A stretch of 64,000 nucleotides of DNA, taken from Bradyrhizobium sp. CCBAU 051011. GTDB taxonomy: Bacteria > Pseudomonadota > Alphaproteobacteria > Rhizobiales > Xanthobacteraceae. The notes under the pieces are model-generated. The model did no database searches and had not been told where the DNA came from. It saw only the letters and a list, made by a program, of their open reading frames with translations. Both the position numbers and the translations under genes were made by a program. Of this stretch, positions 18,082 through 25,502 are shown one piece after another. Positions within the stretch are counted from its first letter, which is position 1. Each line of letters opens with the position of its first letter. The stretch lies in assembly GCF_009930815.1 (NCBI RefSeq), contig NZ_CP022222.1, positions 6,676,501 to 6,740,500 on the forward strand, given 5' to 3'.

Positions 18082-18762
18082 ATGGCGCAAAAACTCACTC
18101 TGATTAGCCACAAGCTTTGCCCTTACGTGCAGCGCGCGGTGATCGCGCTGAACGAAAAGGGCGTTCCGTTCGAGCGGGTCGACATCGATCTCGCCAACAA
18201 GCCGGACTGGTTTTTGAAGATATCGCCGCTCGGCAAGGTGCCGGTGCTCGTGGTGACCGGCGACGACGGCAACCAGGTCGCGCTCTTCGAGAGCAACGTA
18301 ATTTGCGAGTACATCGAAGATACGCAAGGCGGCGCAAAACTGCATCCGCAGGATCCGCTCCAACGTGCGCAGCATCGTGCGTGGATGGAGTTCGGCTCCA
18401 CCATTCTGAGCGAGCTCTGGGGCCTGGAGACGACGGGCGATCCCGCGGTCTTTGAAACCAAGCGGAAGGCAGTAGCCGCGAAGTTCGCGCAGGTCGAGAA
18501 AACGCTCGGCGCGGGACCGTTCTTTGCCGGCAAGGATTTCAGCCTGGTGGATGCAGTGTTCGCGCCTATCTTCCGCTATTTCGACGTGTTCGACGAGCTC
18601 ACTGATCTCGCGATCTTCGCCGAGACTCCGAAAGTACGGGCATGGCGTGTCGAACTCGCAAAGCGTGCAAGCGTGCGCGGCGCGGTGTCACCGGAATACG
18701 CAAAACTGTTGCGCGCGTTCCTCGACCGTCACAATGCGCACATGCTGAAGCTCGCGGCGTAA
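18082..18762 (+). CDS. Glutathione S-transferase family protein
   Basis: A 226-residue two-domain protein. The N-terminal thioredoxin fold (about 1-80) has 'ISHKLCPYVQRAVIALNEKG' with the CPYxxR motif of omega/beta-type GSTs, 'LGKVPVL' with the cis-Pro, and 'FESNVICEYIE' giving the glutathione gamma-Glu site. The helical C-terminal domain follows. The Cys in CPY suggests thiol-transferase rather than classic conjugating activity. GGGAGG lies seven bases before the ATG at 18082. The SMR exporter gene starts four bases after its stop, so they are probably co-transcribed; a GST paired with an efflux pump fits detoxification (inference). Confidence 0.9.
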   Translation: MAQKLTLISHKLCPYVQRAVIALNEKGVPFERVDIDLANKPDWFLKISPLGKVPVLVVTGDDGNQVALFESNVICEYIEDTQGGAKLHPQDPLQRAQHRAWMEFGSTILSELWGLETTGDPAVFETKRKAVAAKFAQVEKTLGAGPFFAGKDFSLVDAVFAPIFRYFDVFDELTDLAIFAETPKVRAWRVELAKRASVRGAVSPEYAKLLRAFLDRHNAHMLKLAA

Positions 18763-18766
18763 AACC

Positions 18767-19096
18767 ATGTCGCCGTCGGTTGCGTGGATCGCGCTGGTCA
18801 CCGCCGGCCTGCTCGATGTCGGCTGGGCGATCGCGATGAAATATGCCGACGGCTATACGCGCCTCGGCTGGAGCCTCGTGTCGCTGGTGCTGCTGGCGGC
18901 GTTCGTATTCCTGCTGGGACGGGCGCTGCAGGTGCTGGAGGTCGGCATCGCCTACACGGTGTGGACCGGCATCGGCGCCGCCGGCACGCTGATCATGGGC
19001 GTGCTGCTGTTCGGCGAAGCCATGAGCGCGATGAAGCTCGCCGGCATCGCGCTGGTGCTGGCCGGGATCGCGGCGCTGAAGTTTGCGCCGTCGTGA
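18767..19096 (+). CDS. Small multidrug resistance (SMR) exporter, SugE/Gdx-like, with Asp in place of the active Glu
   Basis: A 109-residue, four-segment membrane protein. Similarity to the Gdx (SugE, guanidinium/proton antiporter) branch shows in 'AGLLDVGWAIAMKYADGYTR' and 'YTVWTGIGAAGT'. In EmrE and SugE the first segment holds the one essential acidic residue as 'E-V' (Glu14/Glu13); here the codon is GAT, giving Asp at residue 17 in 'GLLDVGW'. This residue binds both proton and substrate, so coupling or specificity may differ. It works as an antiparallel dimer in the inner membrane. It starts four bases after the GST stop; no strong ribosome site is visible, so coupling is likely. Confidence 0.88.
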   Translation: MSPSVAWIALVTAGLLDVGWAIAMKYADGYTRLGWSLVSLVLLAAFVFLLGRALQVLEVGIAYTVWTGIGAAGTLIMGVLLFGEAMSAMKLAGIALVLAGIAALKFAPS

Positions 19097-19115
19097 AGTG
19101 ATGAATGCCTGGGAG

Positions 19116-19526
19116 TTAGGGGCTAACGCTGCTTAGGTAGCAGCATCCAACATCCGAATTGAAGCAGAGTTCTATCTTCCCCAACCACGTCCGCTCGATC
19201 GTGGGGCCCCAAGTCAAGGGCTCTGCTTTGTCGCCCTGGTTCCTCCGATACGTTGGAGCTGTGACGAACTTCTCTAAGTAGATGTCGGTCCATCCAAATT
19301 TCGACTGAGTGGTCTTCCACGTTGACGTTTGTTCCTCGACCTTGTTGCCATTCACAAGGACGGTGTGCGTGTAAGTATGATCAGCCCTCAAGGACAAGGT
19401 CGCGGTATCCCCGCGGTAATTGACGGCATAGCTGCCGACCAGGTCAGAGTCTGGAACGGCTTCCGAGCAACCCGTCAGGAGGGCGGGCAAAAGCAGAGGA
19501 GTAAGCCTCGTTAGGGGCGACCGCAC
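19116..19526 (-). CDS. Hypothetical lipoprotein
   Basis: A 136-residue protein with a signal peptide and lipobox 'LLPALLTGC' (Cys 20), so it is probably lipidated. The mature part has beta-strand-like segments: 'GSYAVNYRGDTATLSLRADH', then 'TSTWKTTQSKFGWTDI', and three Cys near the C-terminus. I do not recognise a family. The start is a GTG at 19526 with GGGGTGAA upstream. Its codon use looks less GC-biased than its neighbours', which hints at acquisition, but this is an impression. It is convergent with the SMR gene and lies 24 bases past the next gene's start side on the same strand. Confidence 0.65.
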   Translation of the reverse strand: MRSPLTRLTPLLLPALLTGCSEAVPDSDLVGSYAVNYRGDTATLSLRADHTYTHTVLVNGNKVEEQTSTWKTTQSKFGWTDIYLEKFVTAPTYRRNQGDKAEPLTWGPTIERTWLGKIELCFNSDVGCCYLSSVSP

Positions 19527-19550
19527 GAATTCACCCCATCCGACGGATTC

Positions 19551-20198
19551 TTACCGCACGTTCGCCAGCCGCATGTCGAGATAGCCGGTGACCGTCTCCA
19601 TCAGCGGCTCGAGCTTGCCGTCGAAGAAATGGTTCGCGCCGGGGATGATCTGCTGATCGATCACGATGCCCTTCTGGGTCTTCAGCTTCTCGACCAGCGT
19701 GTTGACGTCCTTCGGCGGCACCACCGCGTCCTTTTCGCCATGCACGATCAGGCCCGAGGACGGGCAGGGCGCGAGGAAGGAGAAGTCATAGAGATTGGCG
19801 GGCGGCGCGATCGAAATGAATCCTTCGACCTCGGGCCGGCGCATCAATAGCTGCATGCCGATCCAGGCGCCGAACGAAAAGCCCGCGACCCAGCACGCGC
19901 GCGCTTCGGGATTGATGGTCTGCGCCCAGTCGAGCGCGGAGGCGGCGTCCGAGAGCTCGCCGGTGCCATGATCGAACGAGCCCTGGCTGCGGCCGACGCC
20001 GCGGAAATTGAAACGCAAAACCGAGAAGCCGCGATGCGCGAACGCGTAGTAGCACTGGTAGACGATCTGGTGATTCATCGTGCCGTGGAACTGCGGATGC
20101 GGATGCAGGATCATCGCGATCGGCGCGTTCTTCTGCTTGGCCGGATGATAACGGCCTTCGAGGCGGCCCGCGGGGCCGGTGAAAATTACTTCAGGCAT
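19551..20198 (-). CDS. Alpha/beta hydrolase (dienelactone-hydrolase-like)
   Basis: A 215-residue cytosolic hydrolase. The nucleophile elbow is 'GFSFGAWIG' (GxSxG), the oxyanion region is 'ILHPHPQFHGTMNHQIV', the acid is probably Asp in 'HGEKDAVVPP', and the base is His in 'PGANHFFDGKL'. The HPHP-x-GG/T-M pattern is typical of a short-chain family often annotated as alpha/beta hydrolase near iron-sulfur genes in Rhizobiales. Substrate unknown. It is divergent from the suf operon, and AGGAAT precedes the ATG. Confidence 0.85.
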   Translation of the reverse strand: MPEVIFTGPAGRLEGRYHPAKQKNAPIAMILHPHPQFHGTMNHQIVYQCYYAFAHRGFSVLRFNFRGVGRSQGSFDHGTGELSDAASALDWAQTINPEARACWVAGFSFGAWIGMQLLMRRPEVEGFISIAPPANLYDFSFLAPCPSSGLIVHGEKDAVVPPKDVNTLVEKLKTQKGIVIDQQIIPGANHFFDGKLEPLMETVTGYLDMRLANVR

Positions 20199-20330
20199 TG
20201 ATGATTCCTGGGCAACGGATGTGATCCGGCGGAGAGAATGGGGTCAGGCGTCGCTGGGCGATGCGCGAACGACGCTCCCGTGAACTGATGGCGGCCTTCT
20301 AACATGAGGCGAGGGGCAAAAAGCAAGCAT

Positions 20331-20356
20331 CTTGAACGTCTAGAAGGCGGTTCAAG
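20331..20356. promoter_or_regulatory. Candidate operator upstream of the suf operon
   Basis: Perfect inverted repeat CTTGAAC (20331-20337) / GTTCAAG (20350-20356) with a 12-base spacer, in the divergent region between the hydrolase and the suf operon. Within it TAGAA and TTCAA (20341-20355) loosely resemble an Irr-box (ICE), but the spacing is two bases too long. The binding protein is unknown. Confidence 0.4.
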
Positions 20357-20427
20357 GTGCTAGTTTGCGATTGCCTGCAGACGAGGCGATCGCCAATTGC
20401 AATAAGGCTTCTGGCGCTCGCGCGCGA

Positions 20428-20456
20428 AAGACACTTATCAGTATAGGTAATATAGT
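20428..20456 (+). promoter_or_regulatory. Probable suf operon promoter (leaderless transcript)
   Basis: AAGACA (20428-20433), a 17-base spacer, TATAGT (20451-20456). The ATG of the first gene begins six bases after the -10, so transcription should start at or next to the start codon. This fits the absence of any Shine-Dalgarno sequence before it. Confidence 0.5.
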
Positions 20457-20462
20457 ACAGCA

Positions 20463-21617
20463 ATGCCTGATCGGGTCTATCTCGACTGGAATGCAACCAC
20501 GCCGCTTCGCCCGGAGGTGCGGCAGGCAATGGCGGCTGCCTGGGACATGGCCGGCAATCCTTCCTCAGTTCATGCCGAAGGCCGGCAGGCACGTCGGCTG
20601 GTCGAAGAAGCGCGTGCCGCCGTGGCTGCGGCCGTTTCGGCCCGGCTGCAGGACGTGGTGTTTTGCTCCGGCGGCACTGAAGCCAATGCAATGGCGCTCA
20701 CGCCGGGATTGCGCCGCGGGTCGGGCTGGCCTGTCCAGCGGCTGGTGGTCTCAGCCATCGAGCATCCATCGGTACTGTCAGGGGGACGGTTTCCGGCGGA
20801 CGCGATCGCGTCCATCAACGTCTCCGGCGCCGGCGTGGTGGACCTCGATCATCTGCGTGCCTTGCTGGCGGAAGGGCCGCCGGCACTGGTGTCGGTAATG
20901 CTGGCCAATAACGAGACCGGCGCCATTCAACCAATCGCCGAAGCCGCTGACATTGTGCATGAGGCCGGCGGCTTGCTGCATGTCGACGCGATCCAGGCAG
21001 TGGGAAAAATATCGATCGATATCAAGGCCATGCGGGCCGATCTGGTCACGCTGTCTGCACACAAGATTGGTGGCCCCAAGGGCGTTGGCGCGCTGGTTCT
21101 GGCCGAGGGCGTGCAGGGAGGCGAGCCGCTGTTGCGCGGCGGCGGGCAGGAACTTGGACGCCGGGCGGGTACCGAGAATGTGGCCGGCATCGCGGCCTTT
21201 GGCGCTGCAGCCACAGCCGCGACGGCGCAACTGCCGACAAATGCCGACCGGCTTCTGGCCTTGCGTCAGCGCTTTGAGAAAGGGCTCAAGCAAACCGCTG
21301 ATGTAATTGTGTTTTCCGAAGATGCGCCACGGTTGCCGAATACCACCCTGTTCACGGTTCCCGGGCTGAAGGCGGAAACGGCCGTGATTGGCTTCGATCT
21401 TGCCGGTATTGCGGTATCCTCGGGCTCCGCCTGTTCCTCCGGCAAGGTGCAATCGTCGCATGTCTTGGCCGCTATGGGATTTGGCAAGGATCTGGCACAG
21501 GGAGCGGTGCGGCTTAGTCTGGGCTGGTCTACCTCGGAAACAGATGTTGATTTGGCCCTGGAGGCTTGGCGAAAGCTTGCCAATGTCTTACTTAGAGGGC
21601 GACGAAACACGGCTTGA
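20463..21617 (+). CDS. Cysteine desulfurase, NifS/IscS type (group I), first gene of suf operon
   Basis: A 384-residue PLP enzyme that removes sulfur from L-cysteine as a protein persulfide. 'VYLDWNATTPLRPEV' is the typical group I start. K201 in 'SAHKIGGPKG' binds PLP. C324 in 'SSGSACSSGK' on the long flexible loop is the group I catalytic Cys. It leads an operon that also contains sufS, a group II enzyme, so two desulfurases serve one pathway. There is no IscR/Rrf2 gene upstream, unlike the layout I recall in several Rhizobiales. No ribosome site precedes the ATG (see the promoter entry). Confidence 0.93.
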   Translation: MPDRVYLDWNATTPLRPEVRQAMAAAWDMAGNPSSVHAEGRQARRLVEEARAAVAAAVSARLQDVVFCSGGTEANAMALTPGLRRGSGWPVQRLVVSAIEHPSVLSGGRFPADAIASINVSGAGVVDLDHLRALLAEGPPALVSVMLANNETGAIQPIAEAADIVHEAGGLLHVDAIQAVGKISIDIKAMRADLVTLSAHKIGGPKGVGALVLAEGVQGGEPLLRGGGQELGRRAGTENVAGIAAFGAAATAATAQLPTNADRLLALRQRFEKGLKQTADVIVFSEDAPRLPNTTLFTVPGLKAETAVIGFDLAGIAVSSGSACSSGKVQSSHVLAAMGFGKDLAQGAVRLSLGWSTSETDVDLALEAWRKLANVLLRGRRNTA

Positions 21618-21701
21618 ACCGTTCTAAGCGCGTTTCGCCGGACAAGCTTCGTCACAGATTTTGTTCCACCGCGGTCCTTGAAACCGCGAGCGGAGGATGG
21701 A

Positions 21702-23183
21702 ATGCCAGCCGTACAAGAGACGGTCGAGCGCGTCAGGCGCATCGACGTCGACCAATATCGATATGGGTTTGAGACGCTTATCGAATCCGACAAGGCTCCC
21801 AAGGGACTGTCGGAAGACACTGTCCGTTTCATCTCCGCGAAAAAGAACGAGCCGGCCTGGATGCTGGAATGGCGCCTGGAGGCCTATCGCCGCTGGCTGA
21901 CCATGACCGAGCCGACCTGGGCGCGCGTCAACTACCCCAAGATCGACTACCAGGATCTCTATTACTACTCCGCGCCGAAGCCGAAGAAGCAGATCGGCTC
22001 GCTGGACGAGATCGATCCGGAAATCCTCAAGACGTACGAGAAGCTCGGCATCCCCCTGCGGGAAGTCGAGGTGCTGGAAGGCGTCGTGAAGCCCGAAGGC
22101 GAGCGCAAGATCGCGGTCGACGCCGTGTTCGACTCGGTTTCCGTGGCGACCACGTTCCAGAAAGAGCTGAAGGCGGCCGGCGTGATCTTCATGCCGATCT
22201 CGGAGGCCATCCGCGAGCATCCCGAACTGGTGAAGCAGTATCTCGGATCGGTCGTGCCGACCTCGGACAATTATTTTGCGACGCTGAACTCGGCGGTGTT
22301 TTCGGACGGCTCGTTCGTCTACGTGCCGCCGGGCGTGCGCTGCCCGATGGAGCTGTCGACCTATTTCCGCATCAACGAGCGCAACACGGGCCAGTTCGAG
22401 CGCACGCTGATCATCGCCGACAAGGGTTCCTACGTCAGCTACCTCGAAGGCTGCACCGCGCCGCAGCGCGACGAGAATCAGTTGCATGCCGCCGTCGTTG
22501 AGCTGGTCGCGCTTGACGATGCCGAGATCAAATACTCAACGGTGCAGAACTGGTACCCCGGCAATTCCGAGGGTGTGGGCGGCATCTACAATTTCGTCAC
22601 CAAGCGCGGTGACTGCCGCGGCAACCATTCGAAGATTTCCTGGACCCAGGTGGAGACCGGGTCGGCGATCACGTGGAAATATCCGAGCTGCATCCTGCGC
22701 GGCGACAATTCGCGCGGCGAATTTTACTCGATCGCGATCTCGAACGGTCACCAGCAGGTCGACAGCGGCACCAAGATGATCCACCTCGGCAAGAACACGA
22801 CCAGCCGGATCATCTCCAAGGGCATCGCCGCGGGCGTCTCGCAGAACACCTATCGCGGCCTCGTCACCGCCCACCGCAAGGCCACCGGCGCGCGCAACTA
22901 TACGGCGTGCGATTCGCTCCTGATCGGCGACAAATGCGGTGCGCACACCGTCCCTTACGTCGAGGCGAAGAACTCGTCGGCGACCTTCGAGCACGAAGCG
23001 ACGACGTCGAAGATCTCCGAGGACGTGCTGTTCTACTGCGTCCAGCGCGGCCTTTCGCAGGAAGAAGCGGTCGGCCTCGTGGTCAACGGCTTCGTGAAGG
23101 ATGTGCTGCAGCAACTGCCGATGGAGTTCGCGGTTGAGGCGCAGAAGCTGATCTCGATCTCGCTGGAGGGCAGTGTCGGATAA
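21702..23183 (+). CDS. sufB: Fe-S cluster assembly scaffold SufB
   Basis: A 493-residue scaffold subunit of the SufBC2D complex, on which [4Fe-4S] clusters are built. Recognised by 'YYYSAPKP', '[20 protein letters not shown]', '[20 protein letters not shown]' and '[20 protein letters not shown]'. The Cys and His in the last segments are where cluster-ligand residues lie in E. coli SufB. Length matches E. coli SufB (495). The ATG at 21702 is preceded by GGAGG; a longer in-frame start at 21678 lacks one. It sits 84 bases after the cysteine desulfurase. Confidence 0.97.
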   Translation: MPAVQETVERVRRIDVDQYRYGFETLIESDKAPKGLSEDTVRFISAKKNEPAWMLEWRLEAYRRWLTMTEPTWARVNYPKIDYQDLYYYSAPKPKKQIGSLDEIDPEILKTYEKLGIPLREVEVLEGVVKPEGERKIAVDAVFDSVSVATTFQKELKAAGVIFMPISEAIREHPELVKQYLGSVVPTSDNYFATLNSAVFSDGSFVYVPPGVRCPMELSTYFRINERNTGQFERTLIIADKGSYVSYLEGCTAPQRDENQLHAAVVELVALDDAEIKYSTVQNWYPGNSEGVGGIYNFVTKRGDCRGNHSKISWTQVETGSAITWKYPSCILRGDNSRGEFYSIAISNGHQQVDSGTKMIHLGKNTTSRIISKGIAAGVSQNTYRGLVTAHRKATGARNYTACDSLLIGDKCGAHTVPYVEAKNSSATFEHEATTSKISEDVLFYCVQRGLSQEEAVGLVVNGFVKDVLQQLPMEFAVEAQKLISISLEGSVG

Positions 23184-23189
23184 GCCCAG

Positions 23190-23393
23190 ATGATCAGCAA
23201 CATCTTCGCATTTGTTCGTTTTGCGCCGTTTGCGATCTTTTTGTTTGTTGCGATCGCTGGAGCCTTTGCGGCTCTGATTGGCAGCTTGGCGGGATGGGTT
23301 GATGTAGCCGAATTGGGCAAATTGGCTGCCGGTTGTGGGGCCCTGGGCTTCTTCGTCTGGGCTTTTATTCCGGCTTTTATTCGGGCGTTATAG
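23190..23393 (+). CDS. Small two-segment membrane protein between sufB and sufC
   Basis: A 67-residue, very hydrophobic protein: segment 1 about residues 9-32 ('RFAPFAIFLFVAIAGAFAAL'), segment 2 about 42-65 ('LAAGCGALGFFVWAFIPAFI'), joined by 'GSLAGWVDVAEL'. I do not recognise a family. It starts seven bases after sufB and ends 16 bases before sufC, so it is within the operon and co-transcribed. The base composition of its first 100 bases is less GC-rich than the flanking suf genes. The ribosome site is weak. It could anchor or regulate the SufBCD complex, or be an unrelated insertion; no function is assigned. Confidence 0.6.
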   Translation: MISNIFAFVRFAPFAIFLFVAIAGAFAALIGSLAGWVDVAELGKLAAGCGALGFFVWAFIPAFIRAL

Positions 23394-23409
23394 GCCACAA
23401 GGAAACAAG

Positions 23410-24165
23410 ATGACTGCGTTGCTTGAAGTGAAAGACCTGAAGGTTCGTGTCGAGGATAACGAAATTCTCCACGGACTGACGCTCGCCGTGAATCCGGGCG
23501 AGGTGCACGCGATCATGGGGCCGAACGGCTCCGGCAAATCGACGCTGTCGCATGTGATCGCCGGCAAGCCGGGCTACGAAGTCACCGATGGCCAGATCCT
23601 GTTCAGGGGCGAGGACCTCCTTGAGATGTCGCCGGACGAGCGCGCCGCCAAGGGCGTGTTCCTGGCGTTCCAGTATCCGGTCGAAATCCCCGGCGTCACC
23701 ACCTGGAATTTCCTGCACACTGCATTGAACGCCCAGCGCAAAGCTCGCGGCGAGAGCCAGCTTTCGTCTCCGGAATTCCTCAAGAAGGTCCGCGCGGTCG
23801 CGAAGTCGCTCAACATCCCGCAGGACATGCTCAAGCGCGGCGTCAATGTCGGCTTCTCCGGCGGCGAGAAGAAACGCAACGAGATTTTGCAGATGGCGCT
23901 GTTCGAGCCGGCTGTCTGCATTCTCGATGAAATGGATTCCGGCCTCGACATCGATGCGCTCAGGATCGCAGCCGACGGCGTCAACGCGCTGCGTTCGCCG
24001 GACCGTGCCATGGTGGTCATCACCCACTACCAGCGGCTGCTGAACTACATCGTGCCTGACTTCGTGCACGTGATGTCGAAGGGGCGAGTGGTGAAGAGCG
24101 GCGGCAAGGATCTGGCACTGGAGCTCGAGGCTTCCGGCTACGCCCAGTTCGAAGACGCAGCCTGA
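23410..24165 (+). CDS. sufC: Fe-S cluster assembly ATPase SufC
   Basis: A 251-residue ABC-type ATPase that drives conformational change in SufBC2D. Walker A 'GPNGSGKST' (about 37-45), Q-loop 'FLAFQYPVEIPGV', signature 'VGFSGGEKKRNEIL', Walker B 'VCILDEMDSGLDIDAL', and switch His in 'VVITHYQRLL'. It has the SufC-specific 'GEKKRNEI' in place of 'GGQ-Q/RVAIA'. AAGGAAAC precedes the ATG at 23410. Confidence 0.97.
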   Translation: MTALLEVKDLKVRVEDNEILHGLTLAVNPGEVHAIMGPNGSGKSTLSHVIAGKPGYEVTDGQILFRGEDLLEMSPDERAAKGVFLAFQYPVEIPGVTTWNFLHTALNAQRKARGESQLSSPEFLKKVRAVAKSLNIPQDMLKRGVNVGFSGGEKKRNEILQMALFEPAVCILDEMDSGLDIDALRIAADGVNALRSPDRAMVVITHYQRLLNYIVPDFVHVMSKGRVVKSGGKDLALELEASGYAQFEDAA

Positions 24166-24176
24166 CAGGTATCGTG

Positions 24177-25502
24177 ATGAATTTGGCTTTGGCAAAGAAC
24201 GAGACCGGACGCGCGCTGAGCGACAGCTTCGCCGTCGCGCGCGACCGGCTGCCGGGCACCGGCAGGATCGCCGAGGCGCGAAGCGCCGCCTTCGAGGCCT
24301 ATGATCGTGTGGGCCTGCCGCACCGGCGGATAGAGGACTGGAAATACACCGACCTGCGCGCGCTCATGCGCGAAGTGCTGCCGCTTGCTCCTGCGCCGGA
24401 TGCTGCCGCGCTGAAGCGGGCCGCAACGGCCGTAAAAGTGCAGGCGATCAAGGGCGCGCGCCGGCTGGTGCTGGTGGATGGCGTTTTCGCGCCAAAGCTT
24501 TCCGAACTGGATGGGCTGGAGAAGGGCCTTACCGTCCGCACCCTGCGAGACGTGCTGGAAGCCGGCGACGCCGTACTGCAAGCAGAGCTCCTCACGCCCG
24601 ACAACACCAATCCGATGGTCGCGCTCAACAGCGCGATGATGACCGATGGCGTGGTGATCGAGATTGCCAACGGCCTGGTGCTGAAGCAACCGCTGCAAAT
24701 CATTCATGTCGCCAGCGGCGCCGCACCCGCGGCGATGTTCACCCGCTCGCTGCTGCGTCTTGGCAAGGATGCCGGCGTGACGCTGGTCGAAAGCTACATT
24801 GCGGCCGATGGCGCGAAAGCCTATCAGGTTCACGACTCGCTGATCGTTACGATCGGCGATAATTCGCGGCTCGATCAGGTTCGCTTGGTCGAGGACGGCC
24901 GCGAGGCCTTCAACATCTCCTCCGCCGTCGTCACGCTGGGGGCGCATGCCCACTTCAACACCTTTGGCATGACCTCGGGCGCTGCCGTCAGCCGCTATCA
25001 GGCGACGATTGCGTTCGCGGGAGAGCATTCCCGGGTCGAGACCAACGGCGTCAATCTGCTCAATGGCCGCCAGCATGCCGACACTACACTGTTCATGGAT
25101 CACGCGGTGCCGCATTGCGCTAGCCGTGAGGTGTTCCGCGCCGTCGCCGACGACCGCGCCCATTCGGTGTTCCAGGGCCGTATCATCGTGCGTCCCGATG
25201 CGCAGAAGACCGACGCCAAGATGATGACGCGGGCGCTGCTGCTGTCCGACGAGGCCGAGGCCGACAACAAGCCGGAGCTCGAAATCTTCGCCGACGACGT
25301 CACCTGCGGCCATGGCGCTACCACCGGCGCGCTCGACGAGAGCCTGCTGTTCTACATGCGCGCCCGCGGCCTGTCCGAAAAGGAAGCCCAGGCGCTGCTG
25401 ATCCAGGCGTTTGCGGGCGAAGCGATTGAATCGATCGTCAATGACGGTCTGCGTGAGCTTGCGATCGCTGCCGCGCATCGTTGGCTGGAGGCACGGGGAT
25501 GA
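24177..25502 (+). CDS. sufD: Fe-S cluster assembly protein SufD
   Basis: A 441-residue beta-helix protein, partner of SufB and SufC. Family features are 'LPHRRIEDWKYTDLRALM' near residue 45, 'LNSAMMTDGVVIEI', 'SVFQGRIIVRPDAQKTDAK', 'DEAEADNKPELEIFADDVTC' and 'GHGATTGALDESLLFYMRAR' with the conserved His. SufD forms the SufB-SufD interface where the nascent cluster sits and is linked to iron delivery. A GTG at 24174 and the ATG at 24177 are adjacent; the ATG is used. It overlaps sufS by four bases (ATGA), implying translational coupling. Confidence 0.95.
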   Translation: MNLALAKNETGRALSDSFAVARDRLPGTGRIAEARSAAFEAYDRVGLPHRRIEDWKYTDLRALMREVLPLAPAPDAAALKRAATAVKVQAIKGARRLVLVDGVFAPKLSELDGLEKGLTVRTLRDVLEAGDAVLQAELLTPDNTNPMVALNSAMMTDGVVIEIANGLVLKQPLQIIHVASGAAPAAMFTRSLLRLGKDAGVTLVESYIAADGAKAYQVHDSLIVTIGDNSRLDQVRLVEDGREAFNISSAVVTLGAHAHFNTFGMTSGAAVSRYQATIAFAGEHSRVETNGVNLLNGRQHADTTLFMDHAVPHCASREVFRAVADDRAHSVFQGRIIVRPDAQKTDAKMMTRALLLSDEAEADNKPELEIFADDVTCGHGATTGALDESLLFYMRARGLSEKEAQALLIQAFAGEAIESIVNDGLRELAIAAAHRWLEARG

